This document shows positions 15,985 through 22,510 of a stretch of 60,327 nt of DNA, piece after piece; positions within the stretch are counted from its first letter, which is position 1, and each line of letters opens with the position of its first letter. A program made the position numbers and the translations under genes. Source of the stretch: a virus. The notes beneath the pieces are model-generated. The model was not told where the DNA came from and made no database searches. It was given only the letters and a program-made list of their open reading frames with translations. The DNA lies in the IMG/VR virus record IMGVR_UViG_3300032053_000079, positions 1-60,327 of that record, one strand, 5' to 3'.

Positions 15985-16855
15985 AAATATATCCTGACTC
16001 TCGTAATTCCCACGAATTGTCAAAATTAGTATTAGAATCTGCAAAATTAACAGCTGTTGTTTGTCCTGTAGAATTATTTGTAAATTTCTTAATCTGCCAA
16101 ACTAGACTAGAATCTGCACTTCCAGGCACTGCCAAACCTACATAAATAACAAATCCATTAGAATCATAAGCAATTCTTTGAATATAAGTATCTAATAAAT
16201 TAGTTGAATTTACTGTTCCATCGACCGTAATTGTATTTCCTCCATCTTGAATATTAACTGCACTTGCACCGTTTGAATTATTAATTGTAACATCACCTAT
16301 GTCTGTTCCACTAACTAACTTAGTATTTATACTTGCTAAATTTCCCCCAGTTTCTAAAGCCAAAGTAGAAGTATTAAGATTTGTTCCTGCATTAGCAGTT
16401 ACAGTCCCAGTTATAGAAGGTAAAGTTGTTACAGTTCCTACATTTACTGCATCATCAGTAGTATTTAGATGTCTTATATCTAAATGAGTTGCACTAACAT
16501 TTGCATTTAAATTACTAGCAGTAGATTGTTTTACTTCAACAGAATCACTTACACTTGTTAGATCTCTAATATCTAAATTAGTAGCAGTTATTCCTTCACC
16601 ATCAAGTGTAACTTTTACATCGTTAGTTTGAGTTCCAGCAGAGATATTATTAATATCTACATCTTGAACTATTACATTTCCACTTAAAGTAATTTCAGTA
16701 TCTACAGGAAGTGGATTGCTTGAATTAATTACATTACCTGAATCATCTACTAAAATAATTCTTTTTGCTAAAGCTGTTAGAGAATCTTGGTTTGCTTCTT
16801 GTAAATCTAAATCTACAGTTGAACCGTCATTTCTCTTTATTAATCCTCGTGACAT
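15977..16855 (-). CDS. Beta-structured fibre / tail-fibre-like protein
   Basis: This 292-residue protein has an N-terminal MSRGLIKRNDGSTVDLDLQ, then many short strand repeats (LSGNVIVQDVDINNIS, TATNLDIRDLTS, SATHLDIRHLN) of a trimeric fibre or beta-solenoid. The C-terminal domain has IQRIAYDSNGFVIYVGLAVP, VWQIKKFTN and a final FDNSWELRESGYIYG. I recognise the GLA.PG...WQIKK...FDN pattern from tail and neck fibre proteins of environmental phages. It is coupled to the LamG adhesin gene by an eight-base overlap, suggesting that the two products act together at the virion surface. Confidence 0.6.
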   Translation of the reverse strand: MSRGLIKRNDGSTVDLDLQEANQDSLTALAKRIILVDDSGNVINSSNPLPVDTEITLSGNVIVQDVDINNISAGTQTNDVKVTLDGEGITATNLDIRDLTSVSDSVEVKQSTASNLNANVSATHLDIRHLNTTDDAVNVGTVTTLPSITGTVTANAGTNLNTSTLALETGGNLASINTKLVSGTDIGDVTINNSNGASAVNIQDGGNTITVDGTVNSTNLLDTYIQRIAYDSNGFVIYVGLAVPGSADSSLVWQIKKFTNNSTGQTTAVNFADSNTNFDNSWELRESGYIYG

Positions 16856-16892
16856 AGAATTATATAGAAATCAAACTTATTAAAACTTTTGT

Positions 16893-17180
16893 TTATCCTA
16901 AATAAGAAGGTTTTGGAGTATTTAAAGCAATAGATAAATTAGTCCTCACAAAATGGTTTATATCGTCTTGAATTTGTCCAAGTAAACCTAAACAATTCAA
17001 AGGACTTATATTTGAAAATTTGATTGATTCTCCTATTAATATATTTAAAAAAAGAATACGATTTGGTTCATCAAAGTATTTAAAGTTATCAAAAATCTTA
17101 GAATATTCTCTTTCTAATGATTTCCAAACTAATTGAGGTGTTTCTATTTTTTCTTTCTTAATTTCTTTTTTCTTTTTCAT
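16893..17180 (-). CDS. Helical protein, unknown function
   Basis: This is a 95-residue protein from the ATG at 17180, whose ATGA overlaps the stop of the upstream 47-residue gene; an ATG 12 bases earlier gives a less natural arrangement. It has a lysine-rich start (MKKKKEIKKEKIETP) and then helices. It ends before the fibre gene. Not recognised. Confidence 0.45.
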   Translation of the reverse strand: MKKKKEIKKEKIETPQLVWKSLEREYSKIFDNFKYFDEPNRILFLNILIGESIKFSNISPLNCLGLLGQIQDDINHFVRTNLSIALNTPKPSYLG

Positions 17181-17320
17181 ATTAAAACACATGCCTTTAT
17201 AATTTTATAATATTCTGGTTCTTTAAAATAATCAAATGTCTTAAATCTCAAAATATGAACAAGATAAAAAAATCCAATTATTGTATTAAATGTCGGTAGT
17301 TCTTGATATTTCTTTTTCAA
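17177..17320 (-). CDS. Small protein with TTG start
   Basis: This is a 47-residue frame starting with TTG at 17320, inside the upstream gene's stop (TTGA overlap), and ending ATGA on the next gene. It contains FNTIIGFFYLVHILRF, a possible short membrane or hydrophobic helix. It exactly fills the gap between neighbours, which is the main support. Confidence 0.4.
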   Translation of the reverse strand: MKKKYQELPTFNTIIGFFYLVHILRFKTFDYFKEPEYYKIIKACVLI

Positions 17321-17643
17321 ATTTCTAATTCTCCAGTTTTTATTAATTTTATTTCTTTAAGATTTGGAATAATAATTTCAATTACTTTATCGTTAGGTTC
17401 TATATCAAAAGAATAATTATTATAATCTCTTGTTTTTATTTCTGTTCCTTTCATAGAGTAAGAAGTTGCCTTTAAATAAGAATCTTGAATATTTCTTAAC
17501 TTACTTTCTATCTGGTTCTTTTCTTTACTTAAAAAAGTCAATTCAAGTCCGTCTATTCTTAAAGTAAAAAAATAGTGTTTAATTTTAGGTTTATCTAATT
17601 CAATTAATTTTTCTCTTTCTTTATCTCTATTTAACCAACTCAT
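17317..17643 (-). CDS. Small alpha/beta protein, unknown function
   Basis: This 108-residue protein has beta strands HYFFTLRIDGLELTFLSKEK, a helix (QIESKLRNIQDSYLKA) and C-terminal strands (DKVIEIIIPNLKEIKLI). It overlaps the upstream zinc protein gene by 17 bases. Not recognised. Confidence 0.45.
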   Translation of the reverse strand: MSWLNRDKEREKLIELDKPKIKHYFFTLRIDGLELTFLSKEKNQIESKLRNIQDSYLKATSYSMKGTEIKTRDYNNYSFDIEPNDKVIEIIIPNLKEIKLIKTGELEI

Positions 17644-17896
17644 TTTTTATTTCTGTTTTTCTTTGGCAATTTGGACAAGTTACAAAATTAGGATTAGCTC
17701 CTTTATAAATCCAAGAATAATTACATTTATCGCATTTTATTTTTGTTGGTTTAGTTAATTTAATATTAAGAACTCTTTTTATTGAATGTATTTTTGTATG
17801 GCAAGATGAACAAATATTTAAAATTATTTTATTCTCATAATCTATATGATGTTCTTGAAGTTTTTTTTCTTCCCCACAAAGTTGACATATCCCCAT
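17627..17896 (-). CDS. HNH-like plus zinc-ribbon protein, possibly autoregulated
   Basis: This is an 89-residue protein from the ATG at 17896; a GTG at 17914 would lie inside the palindromic operator. The first half is an HNH-like zinc site: CQLCGEEKKLQEHHIDYE, then CSSCHTKIH. The second half is a zinc ribbon: KCDKCNYSWIYKG, then CPNCQRK. Both metal sites are intact. A TATA box (17917-17929) lies about 26 bases before the ATG, with an 18-bp perfect palindrome between them, so expression is probably controlled by a dimeric repressor, perhaps this protein. It heads a short operon running toward the fibre genes. Confidence 0.6.
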   Translation of the reverse strand: MGICQLCGEEKKLQEHHIDYENKIILNICSSCHTKIHSIKRVLNIKLTKPTKIKCDKCNYSWIYKGANPNFVTCPNCQRKTEIKNELVK

Positions 17897-17898
17897 TT

Positions 17899-17929
17899 TA
17901 GTGGTAATTACCACTACTATATAAATCTT
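17899..17929 (-). promoter_or_regulatory. TATA box with 18-bp palindromic operator
   Basis: TAGTGGTAATTACCACTA (17899-17916) is a perfect palindrome placed exactly between a TATA box (minus strand AAGATTTATATAG, 17917-17929) and the predicted leaderless ATG at 17896. Binding there would block RNA polymerase recruitment, the classic position of an archaeal repressor site. Confidence 0.65.
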
Positions 17930-17974
17930 TATAACTACTTTAAAATAATGAAAAAATAAAAATAAATTAACTAT

Positions 17975-18049
17975 TTAATCTTCATCAAGGACATCTTCAT
18001 CATCAAAATCCTCTAAGTCATCCTTATCTGTATCTTCTTGTTCTGACAT
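17975..18049 (-). CDS. 24-residue highly acidic micro-protein
   Basis: MSEQEDTDKDDLEDFDDEDV and four more residues; about half are Asp or Glu. It is preceded by a near-perfect GGAGGTAATAAAAATG ribosome binding site, one of the best in this arm, which argues that it is translated. A DNA-mimic or protein-inhibitor role is conceivable but unsupported. Confidence 0.5.
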   Translation of the reverse strand: MSEQEDTDKDDLEDFDDEDVLDED

Positions 18050-18068
18050 TTTTATTACCTCCATTTAG

Positions 18069-18530
18069 TCACCAACAATAGTTTCTATAATAAATTTTGT
18101 AGTTTTTATAACTTTCTGTATCAATAAAATAACCACTTGTTGCTTCAATAGGAAATTCCTGTCCATTTATTTCAACTATTGTCCAAGTATGGTCAGGATA
18201 ATTTGTTTCTCCTAAGTATCTTCCTGCCTCGCATCTCGCCTTAAATCCTTTTTCTTTTAACTTTTTAACAAGGTTTTCACTAAATTGAGTGCAATCATAA
18301 ACATGAAGTTCATAAACCCTTTCATTTGCATTTTCTTCTAAAATAGGCATTAATTCTAATTGAATTTTATAAGTATCTGAAATAATGTAATCTGGTTCAA
18401 ATTTAATTGGTTCTTGATAAGTTTGGTTTAAATAAGTAAAAGAATATGAAGTAATTGGTTGAATATTTGAAATATATATTAGAAAACATAGTATTACAAT
18501 AGATAATAGTAAACAGATATTAGTTTTCAT
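18069..18530 (-). CDS. Secreted/anchored transglutaminase-like protein
   Basis: This 153-residue protein has an N-terminal signal or anchor (ICLLLSIVILCFLIYIS) and a transglutaminase-like papain-fold core: YDCTQFSENLVKKLKEKGF (Cys80), then DHTWTIVEINGQEF (His114), then PIEAT (Glu129). This is the Cys-His-acid triad order of the family. Such domains act as proteases or cross-linking enzymes outside the cytoplasm and could help envelope breaching. It is coupled by four bases to the zinc-ribbon gene. Sequence spacing is short for the family, so activity is probable but not certain. Confidence 0.65.
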   Translation of the reverse strand: MKTNICLLLSIVILCFLIYISNIQPITSYSFTYLNQTYQEPIKFEPDYIISDTYKIQLELMPILEENANERVYELHVYDCTQFSENLVKKLKEKGFKARCEAGRYLGETNYPDHTWTIVEINGQEFPIEATSGYFIDTESYKNYKIYYRNYCW

Positions 18531-18637
18531 TTTTTCTTTTTACAAGATTCGCAAATATAACTGAATTGTCCATTAGGAACATAATACTTATGACATTTTT
18601 TGCAAGGTCTTTTAAGAGTTGTTGAATGTGCTGACAT
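18527..18637 (-). CDS. 36-residue zinc-ribbon micro-protein
   Basis: This starts at the ATG at 18637 (MSAHSTTLKRPCKKCHKYY); longer frames overlap the upstream gene deeply. CKKCHKYYVPNGQFSYICES and a following CKK form one compact zinc ribbon, the entire protein. It sits between the P-loop ATPase and the transglutaminase-like gene. Confidence 0.5.
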   Translation of the reverse strand: MSAHSTTLKRPCKKCHKYYVPNGQFSYICESCKKKK

Positions 18638-18641
18638 TTTT

Positions 18642-19259
18642 TTATTCCACTTTTTTAGGAACGATATTTCCACTTTTTGATTTAAGTATCTCTTTATTAT
18701 CTCTTTTAGTATCACAATTTTCTATATAGTCTATTATATATTTCTTATAACTACTATCAAAACAGATAGTTTCATTCTTTTCTAAATTAAGAACAGAACT
18801 ACCAGATTCATCACCACAATAATTTAAAACATTCTTTTTAACAGTAGAACCATTTATAAAACTGTCAAAAGTAACTCTTTTATAAAAAATAACAGTTATC
18901 TTACTTGAAATGAATTTCTTGAAATTATCTGGGGTTCCTACTAAAACTAAAACATTATTATTATGATTAATTAGTCTAAGTGTATTTTCTATTTGTTTCT
19001 TTCTTTTCCTGTCATCTAAATCAAATAAACTCTGAAATTCGTCTATAAATATTATAGATTCTTTAATCTTTTCTAATTCCTCTATTGTATAAAATTTATT
19101 TGATTCTATGTTTGCTTTAAGTCCATAAGTAGATAAATTAAAATCAAACTCTTTTTTAAGTTCATTAATTAGATAATAAACTAAATTACTCTTAGCCTCA
19201 TTTACATCTCCAATTATTGATATTATTTTTGGATCCTTGAAATATTTTGTTATTTTCAT
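18642..19259 (-). CDS. Viral P-loop ATPase
   Basis: This 205-residue protein has IISIIGDVNEAKSNL (residues 12-26) as the Walker A region, with the final lysine-serine kept but glycines of the loop replaced. KESIIFIDEFQSLFDLDDR (67-85) is Walker B with a DE pair. NNNVLVLVGTPDNFKKF follows as a sensor-like strand. I recall close relatives as a recurrent family in archaeal virus and DPANN-associated contigs. Possible roles are DNA translocation or membrane assembly. Its product could act with the neighbouring membrane-anchored transglutaminase-like protein. The altered Walker A leaves real ATP hydrolysis open. Confidence 0.6.
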   Translation of the reverse strand: MKITKYFKDPKIISIIGDVNEAKSNLVYYLINELKKEFDFNLSTYGLKANIESNKFYTIEELEKIKESIIFIDEFQSLFDLDDRKRKKQIENTLRLINHNNNVLVLVGTPDNFKKFISSKITVIFYKRVTFDSFINGSTVKKNVLNYCGDESGSSVLNLEKNETICFDSSYKKYIIDYIENCDTKRDNKEILKSKSGNIVPKKVE

Positions 19260-19453
19260 ATTAAATTGTCCATATCTTCTTTAAAACATTGTTTAGCATA
19301 TTCCAAAAACTCGTCTGGATAGTAATCGTTTACATCTTGGTAAGTTGCATGAGCTGGAAAGCCCTCTTTGTTTTCTTTAAAAAACTCTTTAAGTAACTCG
19401 TCTTTATTACTACTTAGCCAATCTTCAAAATAATTTTCATCATAAGTTTTCAT
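19256..19453 (-). CDS. Small acidic protein, unknown function
   Basis: This 65-residue protein is rich in Asp, Glu and aromatic residues (MKTYDENYFEDWLSSNKDEL ... YQDVNDYYPDEFLEYAK). It overlaps the ATPase gene by four bases, so it is coupled to it. Not recognised. Confidence 0.45.
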   Translation of the reverse strand: MKTYDENYFEDWLSSNKDELLKEFFKENKEGFPAHATYQDVNDYYPDEFLEYAKQCFKEDMDNLI

Positions 19454-19455
19454 TT

Positions 19456-19599
19456 TTATCTTTCCTCATACCATTTGACTGCTCTATCTAATTCTTCTTC
19501 TTGTTTTTCTTCAGAAAGAGAATAAAACCATTTATAATATTTCTTCATTTCTCTGTCCATAAATTCGCTGAATGTTAATTTTTCTAAATTATCTGTCAT
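19456..19599 (-). CDS. Small helical protein, unknown function
   Basis: This 47-residue frame starts at the ATG at 19599, overlapping the upstream stop (ATGA). It begins MTDNLEKLTFSEFMDREMKK and ends KWYEER. It exactly fills the gap between neighbours. Confidence 0.4.
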   Translation of the reverse strand: MTDNLEKLTFSEFMDREMKKYYKWFYSLSEEKQEEELDRAVKWYEER

Positions 19600-19805
19600 A
19601 TTAAATCTTTCTTTGTAAGTTTATTTTTTAATAGTCTATCCCATCTATTTTCATAAAAAGAAGAACTATCAGAAGTTGGTGCATAATTTTTTAGAAACTC
19701 TAAGGCATTTTGTAAATCCTCTTTATTGAAATCTCCTTCTAAATCATCTAAAAATTCTTTTAATTCCTCTATTAACATATTTTCTGAATAATTGTAAGTT
19801 CCCAT
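19596..19805 (-). CDS. Small acidic protein, unknown function
   Basis: This 69-residue acidic helical protein (MLIEELKEFLDDLEGDFNKE) has a basic C-terminus. It belongs to the same run of small overlapping genes. Not recognised. Confidence 0.45.
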   Translation of the reverse strand: MGTYNYSENMLIEELKEFLDDLEGDFNKEDLQNALEFLKNYAPTSDSSSFYENRWDRLLKNKLTKKDLI

Positions 19806-19807
19806 TT

Positions 19808-19951
19808 TTAATTAATTTCATCAACATCAATAATATTTAAAGAGTAACTACCATCTTTAATATACTGCTTTGCTTCTTTCAAAGCTTCTTCTTCTGATTT
19901 TGCTTCAATTCCTGAAATATCTAAATCAACACTTATAAAATATCTTTTCAT
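19808..19951 (-). CDS. Small alpha/beta protein (HicB-like outline)
   Basis: This is a 47-residue protein starting MKRYFISVDLDISGIEAKSE, then EEALKEAKQYIKDG and a short strand. The pattern of strand, A-x-SEEEA turn and helix is common in small phage proteins and HicB-like folds. It starts just downstream of the radical SAM gene's terminal hairpin. Confidence 0.4.
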   Translation of the reverse strand: MKRYFISVDLDISGIEAKSEEEALKEAKQYIKDGSYSLNIIDVDEIN

Positions 19952-19960
19952 ATAAAATTA

Positions 19961-19999
19961 GGCAGGATACCCAAGACTTTAGGCTTGGGAGGAATGCCG
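19961..19999 (-). repeat. IS200/IS605-like end hairpin at the 3' end of the radical SAM gene
   Basis: CCCAAG (19970-19975) pairs with CTTGGG (19984-19989) around an ACTTTAGG loop, inside GGATACCCAAG...CTTGGGAGGAATGCC. This layout, including the CTTTAG loop and flanking GGATAC / GGAATGCC, resembles the terminal hairpins of IS200/IS605 elements. It covers the stop codon of the radical SAM gene. Confidence 0.5.
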
Positions 20000-20878
20000 T
20001 GCTTCAGATTGCATAGCTTCCTGCTTAACCTCCATAACTCTTCTTCCTTTATAATCTTTAAATTCCATAAAATTATAATACCTTTTATTAATCCACCTTG
20101 CTAAATCAATTATCTTAGGATCTCGCTTCTTTGTAGAATTTCTGTTAAATTGCATTATAAATGGTTTAACTTTCAAATCAATAAGTTTCTTAGTTCTATA
20201 CATATCCTCTTCAAATGTAGAGTTAAATCCAACCAATACATAAATCATAATATTCTGTGGTTTTATACCAACAGAAATTAATTTATTAATTCCATTAGTT
20301 ACTAACTCTTCATCTTTGATATTATCCCATGCAAAATAAAGTCTTTTTGTTTTAAATTGGTCATCTTTATAATCTACCTTTGAAAGCATTTGTGCTTTTT
20401 CTTCTGTAATTAATCTTAAATCTAAACCTTGATTAAAGCAAACTTTAATCTTATTATCTATAAAATGTTGTAACTTCTCTTTCCAATTAGGAGAAGCTAA
20501 AAAATTATTGTCTAAGAGTAAAACTTTCTTTTGTTTAATCCAAGATATATCAACATCTTTCATAATCCCTTCTTTTTCTCTAACTATACAAAACTCACAA
20601 TTTCTTATACATCCTCTTGAAGTAAATCCAATAGAATAATCTAATCCAAATTTCTCATAATCTGGTGTAATTTCTTCTATTTCTTTTGGAAGTTCAGCTT
20701 TAATATCATATCCAGAACCTCCCATAAATATCTTAGAGCCAAACCAAAAGTCTGCTTTAATAGTTGAGAGGTCTACAAAGAAAGTCTCGTGTCCTTTTTC
20801 TTCATAAAACTTTGCTAACTTCATTAAAGCTAAGTTAGGCAATTTTCCATCTACTTGAATTAATCCAATCTTAGCCAT
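19979..20878 (-). CDS. Phage-type radical SAM protein
   Basis: This 299-residue protein has residues 84-98, GFTSRGCIRNCEFCI, which hold a CX3CX2C cluster (Cys90, Cys94, Cys97) for a 4Fe-4S centre and S-adenosylmethionine. The N-terminus MAKIGLIQVDGKLPNLALMK and GGSGYDIKAELPKEIEEI are features I associate with a radical SAM family frequent in phage genomes, whose substrate is unknown. The last about 15 residues (KQEAMQSEARHSSQA) look unlike the rest and are encoded beside an IS605-like hairpin. They recall tails of TnpB proteins and suggest a 3' end replaced by insertion-element sequence. Confidence 0.75.
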   Translation of the reverse strand: MAKIGLIQVDGKLPNLALMKLAKFYEEKGHETFFVDLSTIKADFWFGSKIFMGGSGYDIKAELPKEIEEITPDYEKFGLDYSIGFTSRGCIRNCEFCIVREKEGIMKDVDISWIKQKKVLLLDNNFLASPNWKEKLQHFIDNKIKVCFNQGLDLRLITEEKAQMLSKVDYKDDQFKTKRLYFAWDNIKDEELVTNGINKLISVGIKPQNIMIYVLVGFNSTFEEDMYRTKKLIDLKVKPFIMQFNRNSTKKRDPKIIDLARWINKRYYNFMEFKDYKGRRVMEVKQEAMQSEARHSSQA

Positions 20879-20957
20879 AGAAATCTCCTATTTTTAATTG
20901 ACCTTTCAGCTCTTCTGAACATTCTCTTTCAATCTGTTTGTTTTTGTTTATTTCCAT
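20871..20957 (-). CDS. 28-residue leader-like ORF overlapping the radical SAM start
   Basis: This is a frame from the ATG at 20957 (MEINKNKQIERECSEELKGQ...) whose stop overlaps the first codons of the radical SAM gene. It lies within the interval between the hairpin at 20971-20991 and the gene. Translational coupling is plausible; a real product is uncertain. Confidence 0.3.
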   Translation of the reverse strand: MEINKNKQIERECSEELKGQLKIGDFYG

Positions 20958-20965
20958 AGTTGTTA

Positions 20966-21000
20966 AGATACCCCATCATTTATGATGTGGGAGTATGTCA
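20966..21000 (-). repeat. IS200/IS605-like end hairpin upstream of the radical SAM gene
   Basis: CCCCATCA (20971-20978), loop TTTA, TGATG-T-GGG (20983-20991), flanked by AGATA and AGTATGTCA. It has the same orientation and flanking pattern as the hairpin at 19970-19989, as the two ends of an IS200/IS605 element would. No transposase or TnpB gene lies between them. Confidence 0.5.
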
Positions 21001-21015
21001 TTTTTACCTCCGATT

Positions 21016-21174
21016 TTAATCGTTTTGTATGTCTCCTTTTAAATAAATATCTATCATTATATTAGCAATAGTATCTTTATAGTTTCCTTCAAGTGCATTA
21101 ATTAATTTTTTAAATTCAGATTCTTTTATCCAAAAAGTCTTTAAAATTAGGTTTTTGTGCTTATTTTTTTCCAT
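21016..21174 (-). CDS. Small basic helical protein
   Basis: This is a 52-residue protein from the ATG at 21174, preceded by GGAGTTAAAA. A start 36 bases upstream would overlap the preceding gene without a site. Segments FWIKESEFKKLINALEGNYK and IANIMIDIYLKG suggest a helix bundle or ribbon-helix-helix variant. Not recognised. Confidence 0.4.
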   Translation of the reverse strand: MEKNKHKNLILKTFWIKESEFKKLINALEGNYKDTIANIMIDIYLKGDIQND

Positions 21175-21334
21175 TTTTAACTCCTTCAAAAAATAATCTA
21201 TCTGATTCACTTATATTTAATTCTGTATTATAAAGAGTTTTTAATATAAATTTTATATAATCCAGATATTCTCTAGCGGATTTAATACAATCGGCTTCAA
21301 AAGTTAAATTAATATCTACATTAAAATTTATCAT
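21161..21334 (-). CDS. Small protein, unknown function
   Basis: This is a 57-residue frame from the ATG at 21334 (MINFNVDINLTFEADCIKSA...). It overlaps the upstream 45-residue frame by 14 bases and the next gene by 14 bases. Compact tiling supports it. Confidence 0.4.
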   Translation of the reverse strand: MINFNVDINLTFEADCIKSAREYLDYIKFILKTLYNTELNISESDRLFFEGVKNGKK

Positions 21335-21458
21335 TTTTTAAACTCTCCAACTGATTAGTATAAAAACTGATTACTTCAAAACTGACTGAATTATCAAAAG
21401 TCTTAATTATTTCAGTTAATCTTTTAATTCTTTCTTTGTTACTTAATTGTTTTTTCAT
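21321..21458 (-). CDS. Small helical protein, unknown function
   Basis: This 45-residue frame starts at the ATG at 21458 (MKKQLSNKERIKRLTEIIKT...), 20 bases inside the 3' end of the upstream gene. It is charged and helical. Confidence 0.35.
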   Translation of the reverse strand: MKKQLSNKERIKRLTEIIKTFDNSVSFEVISFYTNQLESLKNDKF

Positions 21459-21690
21459 ATTGTAAATCTTCTATTTCTAAATTTTTTATATCTTGACTTA
21501 AATTCATAATTTTCTTTAAATCTAAATTAAGAGTTTTCATATATTGTTTAAATTCTTTTTCACTTTTCTTTTTTCCTTCAAGTTTAATACTTTGAGATAA
21601 CTCATAAAAAAGTAAACTAAGTTTATGATATTTTTCGCTTAAATACTTAAATTTATTGCTTGTTCTTATATAGGTTAAATGTGAGTCCAT
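21439..21690 (-). CDS. Helical/coiled-coil protein, unknown function
   Basis: This 83-residue protein has long amphipathic helices (SEKYHKLSLLFYELSQSIK, LDLKKIMNLSQDIKNLE). It is the first gene after a 120-base gap that holds a 17-bp palindrome, so it may start its own transcript. Confidence 0.4.
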   Translation of the reverse strand: MDSHLTYIRTSNKFKYLSEKYHKLSLLFYELSQSIKLEGKKKSEKEFKQYMKTLNLDLKKIMNLSQDIKNLEIEDLQYEKTIK

Positions 21691-21759
21691 TTTTTAAATT
21701 TTATATTTATTTCTAAGAATTATATCAAATTTGACTATATCAAGTCTGAACCTCATCAG

Positions 21760-21776
21760 TACCGATTAAATCGGTA
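21760..21776. promoter_or_regulatory. 17-bp palindrome, possible operator or terminator
   Basis: TACCGATTAAATCGGTA is a perfect palindrome with a one-base centre in the gap between two minus-strand genes (21691-21810). It is G/C-rich for this genome. It could be an operator for the downstream gene or a hairpin ending the upstream one; no T tract follows on the minus strand. Confidence 0.4.
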
Positions 21777-21810
21777 GACATAAAAAAATAAATTAAATTA
21801 TGTTTCGGTT

Positions 21811-22140
21811 TTATTCTTCTTTTATACCTTTTTCTTGTTCTGTTGCCCAGTCTTCAAGATCCTTTAAAGTTGTTTCGTTAGTTAGATTAAATTCTATTTC
21901 TGTACCATCATTTGAATTAGTCCATAAAGCAACTACATTACTTTTAACCAATTCGCAATTTATAGGCATATAAAGACTAAAATTATATTCTTCAGACCAA
22001 ATATAAGTATACCCACTATTCTTATTTACTGCAACCTCACCATAAGAGTCTGTGTTTATACCTAATTCTTCAGCAATTCCCATTAAAAAAACTGCTTTCT
22101 TTCTTTCCCAGTCACACATATCATTAAATTTAAATTCCAT
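21811..22140 (-). CDS. Phage-type small acidic protein
   Basis: This 109-residue protein starts at the ATG at 22140, sharing TAATG with the preceding gene. N-terminal helix MEFKFNDMCDWERKKAVFLM is followed by TYIWSEEYNFSLYMP, VVALWTNSNDGTEIEF and TLKDLEDWATEQE. The strand-rich core with an acidic C-terminus is familiar from uncharacterised phage proteins. Function unknown. Confidence 0.5.
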   Translation of the reverse strand: MEFKFNDMCDWERKKAVFLMGIAEELGINTDSYGEVAVNKNSGYTYIWSEEYNFSLYMPINCELVKSNVVALWTNSNDGTEIEFNLTNETTLKDLEDWATEQEKGIKEE

Positions 22141-22316
22141 TATTCTAAACAAGCCTTTTTAAATTGGTTTTCATTAAATAAAGGATTCTGTGTTTTAAAA
22201 TAGTTACTTAAATCATTTATAAGTACCATTTGCCCAATAAAACCATTAATATCTTTTTGACTTTTGCTTATTATCTTAGCTATACTATTAAAATGTTGTT
22301 TTGTTAAACCTGCCAT
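22140..22316 (-). CDS. Small helical protein, unknown function
   Basis: This is a 58-residue protein from the ATG at 22316 (MAGLTKQHFNSIAKIISKSQ...), with sequence like MAGLT..HF..IA.II that I recall from small phage proteins of unknown role. It lies just after the upstream stop and shares a TAATG overlap with the next gene. Confidence 0.5.
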   Translation of the reverse strand: MAGLTKQHFNSIAKIISKSQKDINGFIGQMVLINDLSNYFKTQNPLFNENQFKKACLE

Positions 22317-22318
22317 TA

Positions 22319-22510
22319 TCAAAGCTTTACCTCCTTACAAAAATTATAATCTTCAATATTTAAATAAGAAATATCAGATAAACAAATGATTTCATAACGA
22401 CTTATAAAATACTTAGAATCTCCTTTTAAAAGAGTATATCCATTACCATAACCTATATTAACTATATAACCTCTATTTCTCATAAGCTTTTTAAATAAAT
22501 TAATTTTCAT
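22319..22510 (-). CDS. Small protein, unknown function
   Basis: This 63-residue basic protein has strand-rich sequence (GYIVNIGYGNGYTLLKGD, KYFISRYEIICLSD). It overlaps the upstream gene by four bases. Not recognised. Confidence 0.4.
   Translation of the reverse strand: MKINLFKKLMRNRGYIVNIGYGNGYTLLKGDSKYFISRYEIICLSDISYLNIEDYNFCKEVKL

Noticed and set aside
19961-21000. Complete autonomous IS200/IS605 element
   Set aside because: Hairpin ends are present but neither TnpA nor TnpB is encoded between them; only the radical SAM gene and a tiny frame are.
21733-21776. Hammerhead-ribozyme-like CTGATGAG next to a hairpin on the minus strand
   Set aside because: CTGATGAG follows the TACCGATT hairpin and a GACT/AGTC stem follows it, but the required GAAA after stem II and a proper stem III are missing.
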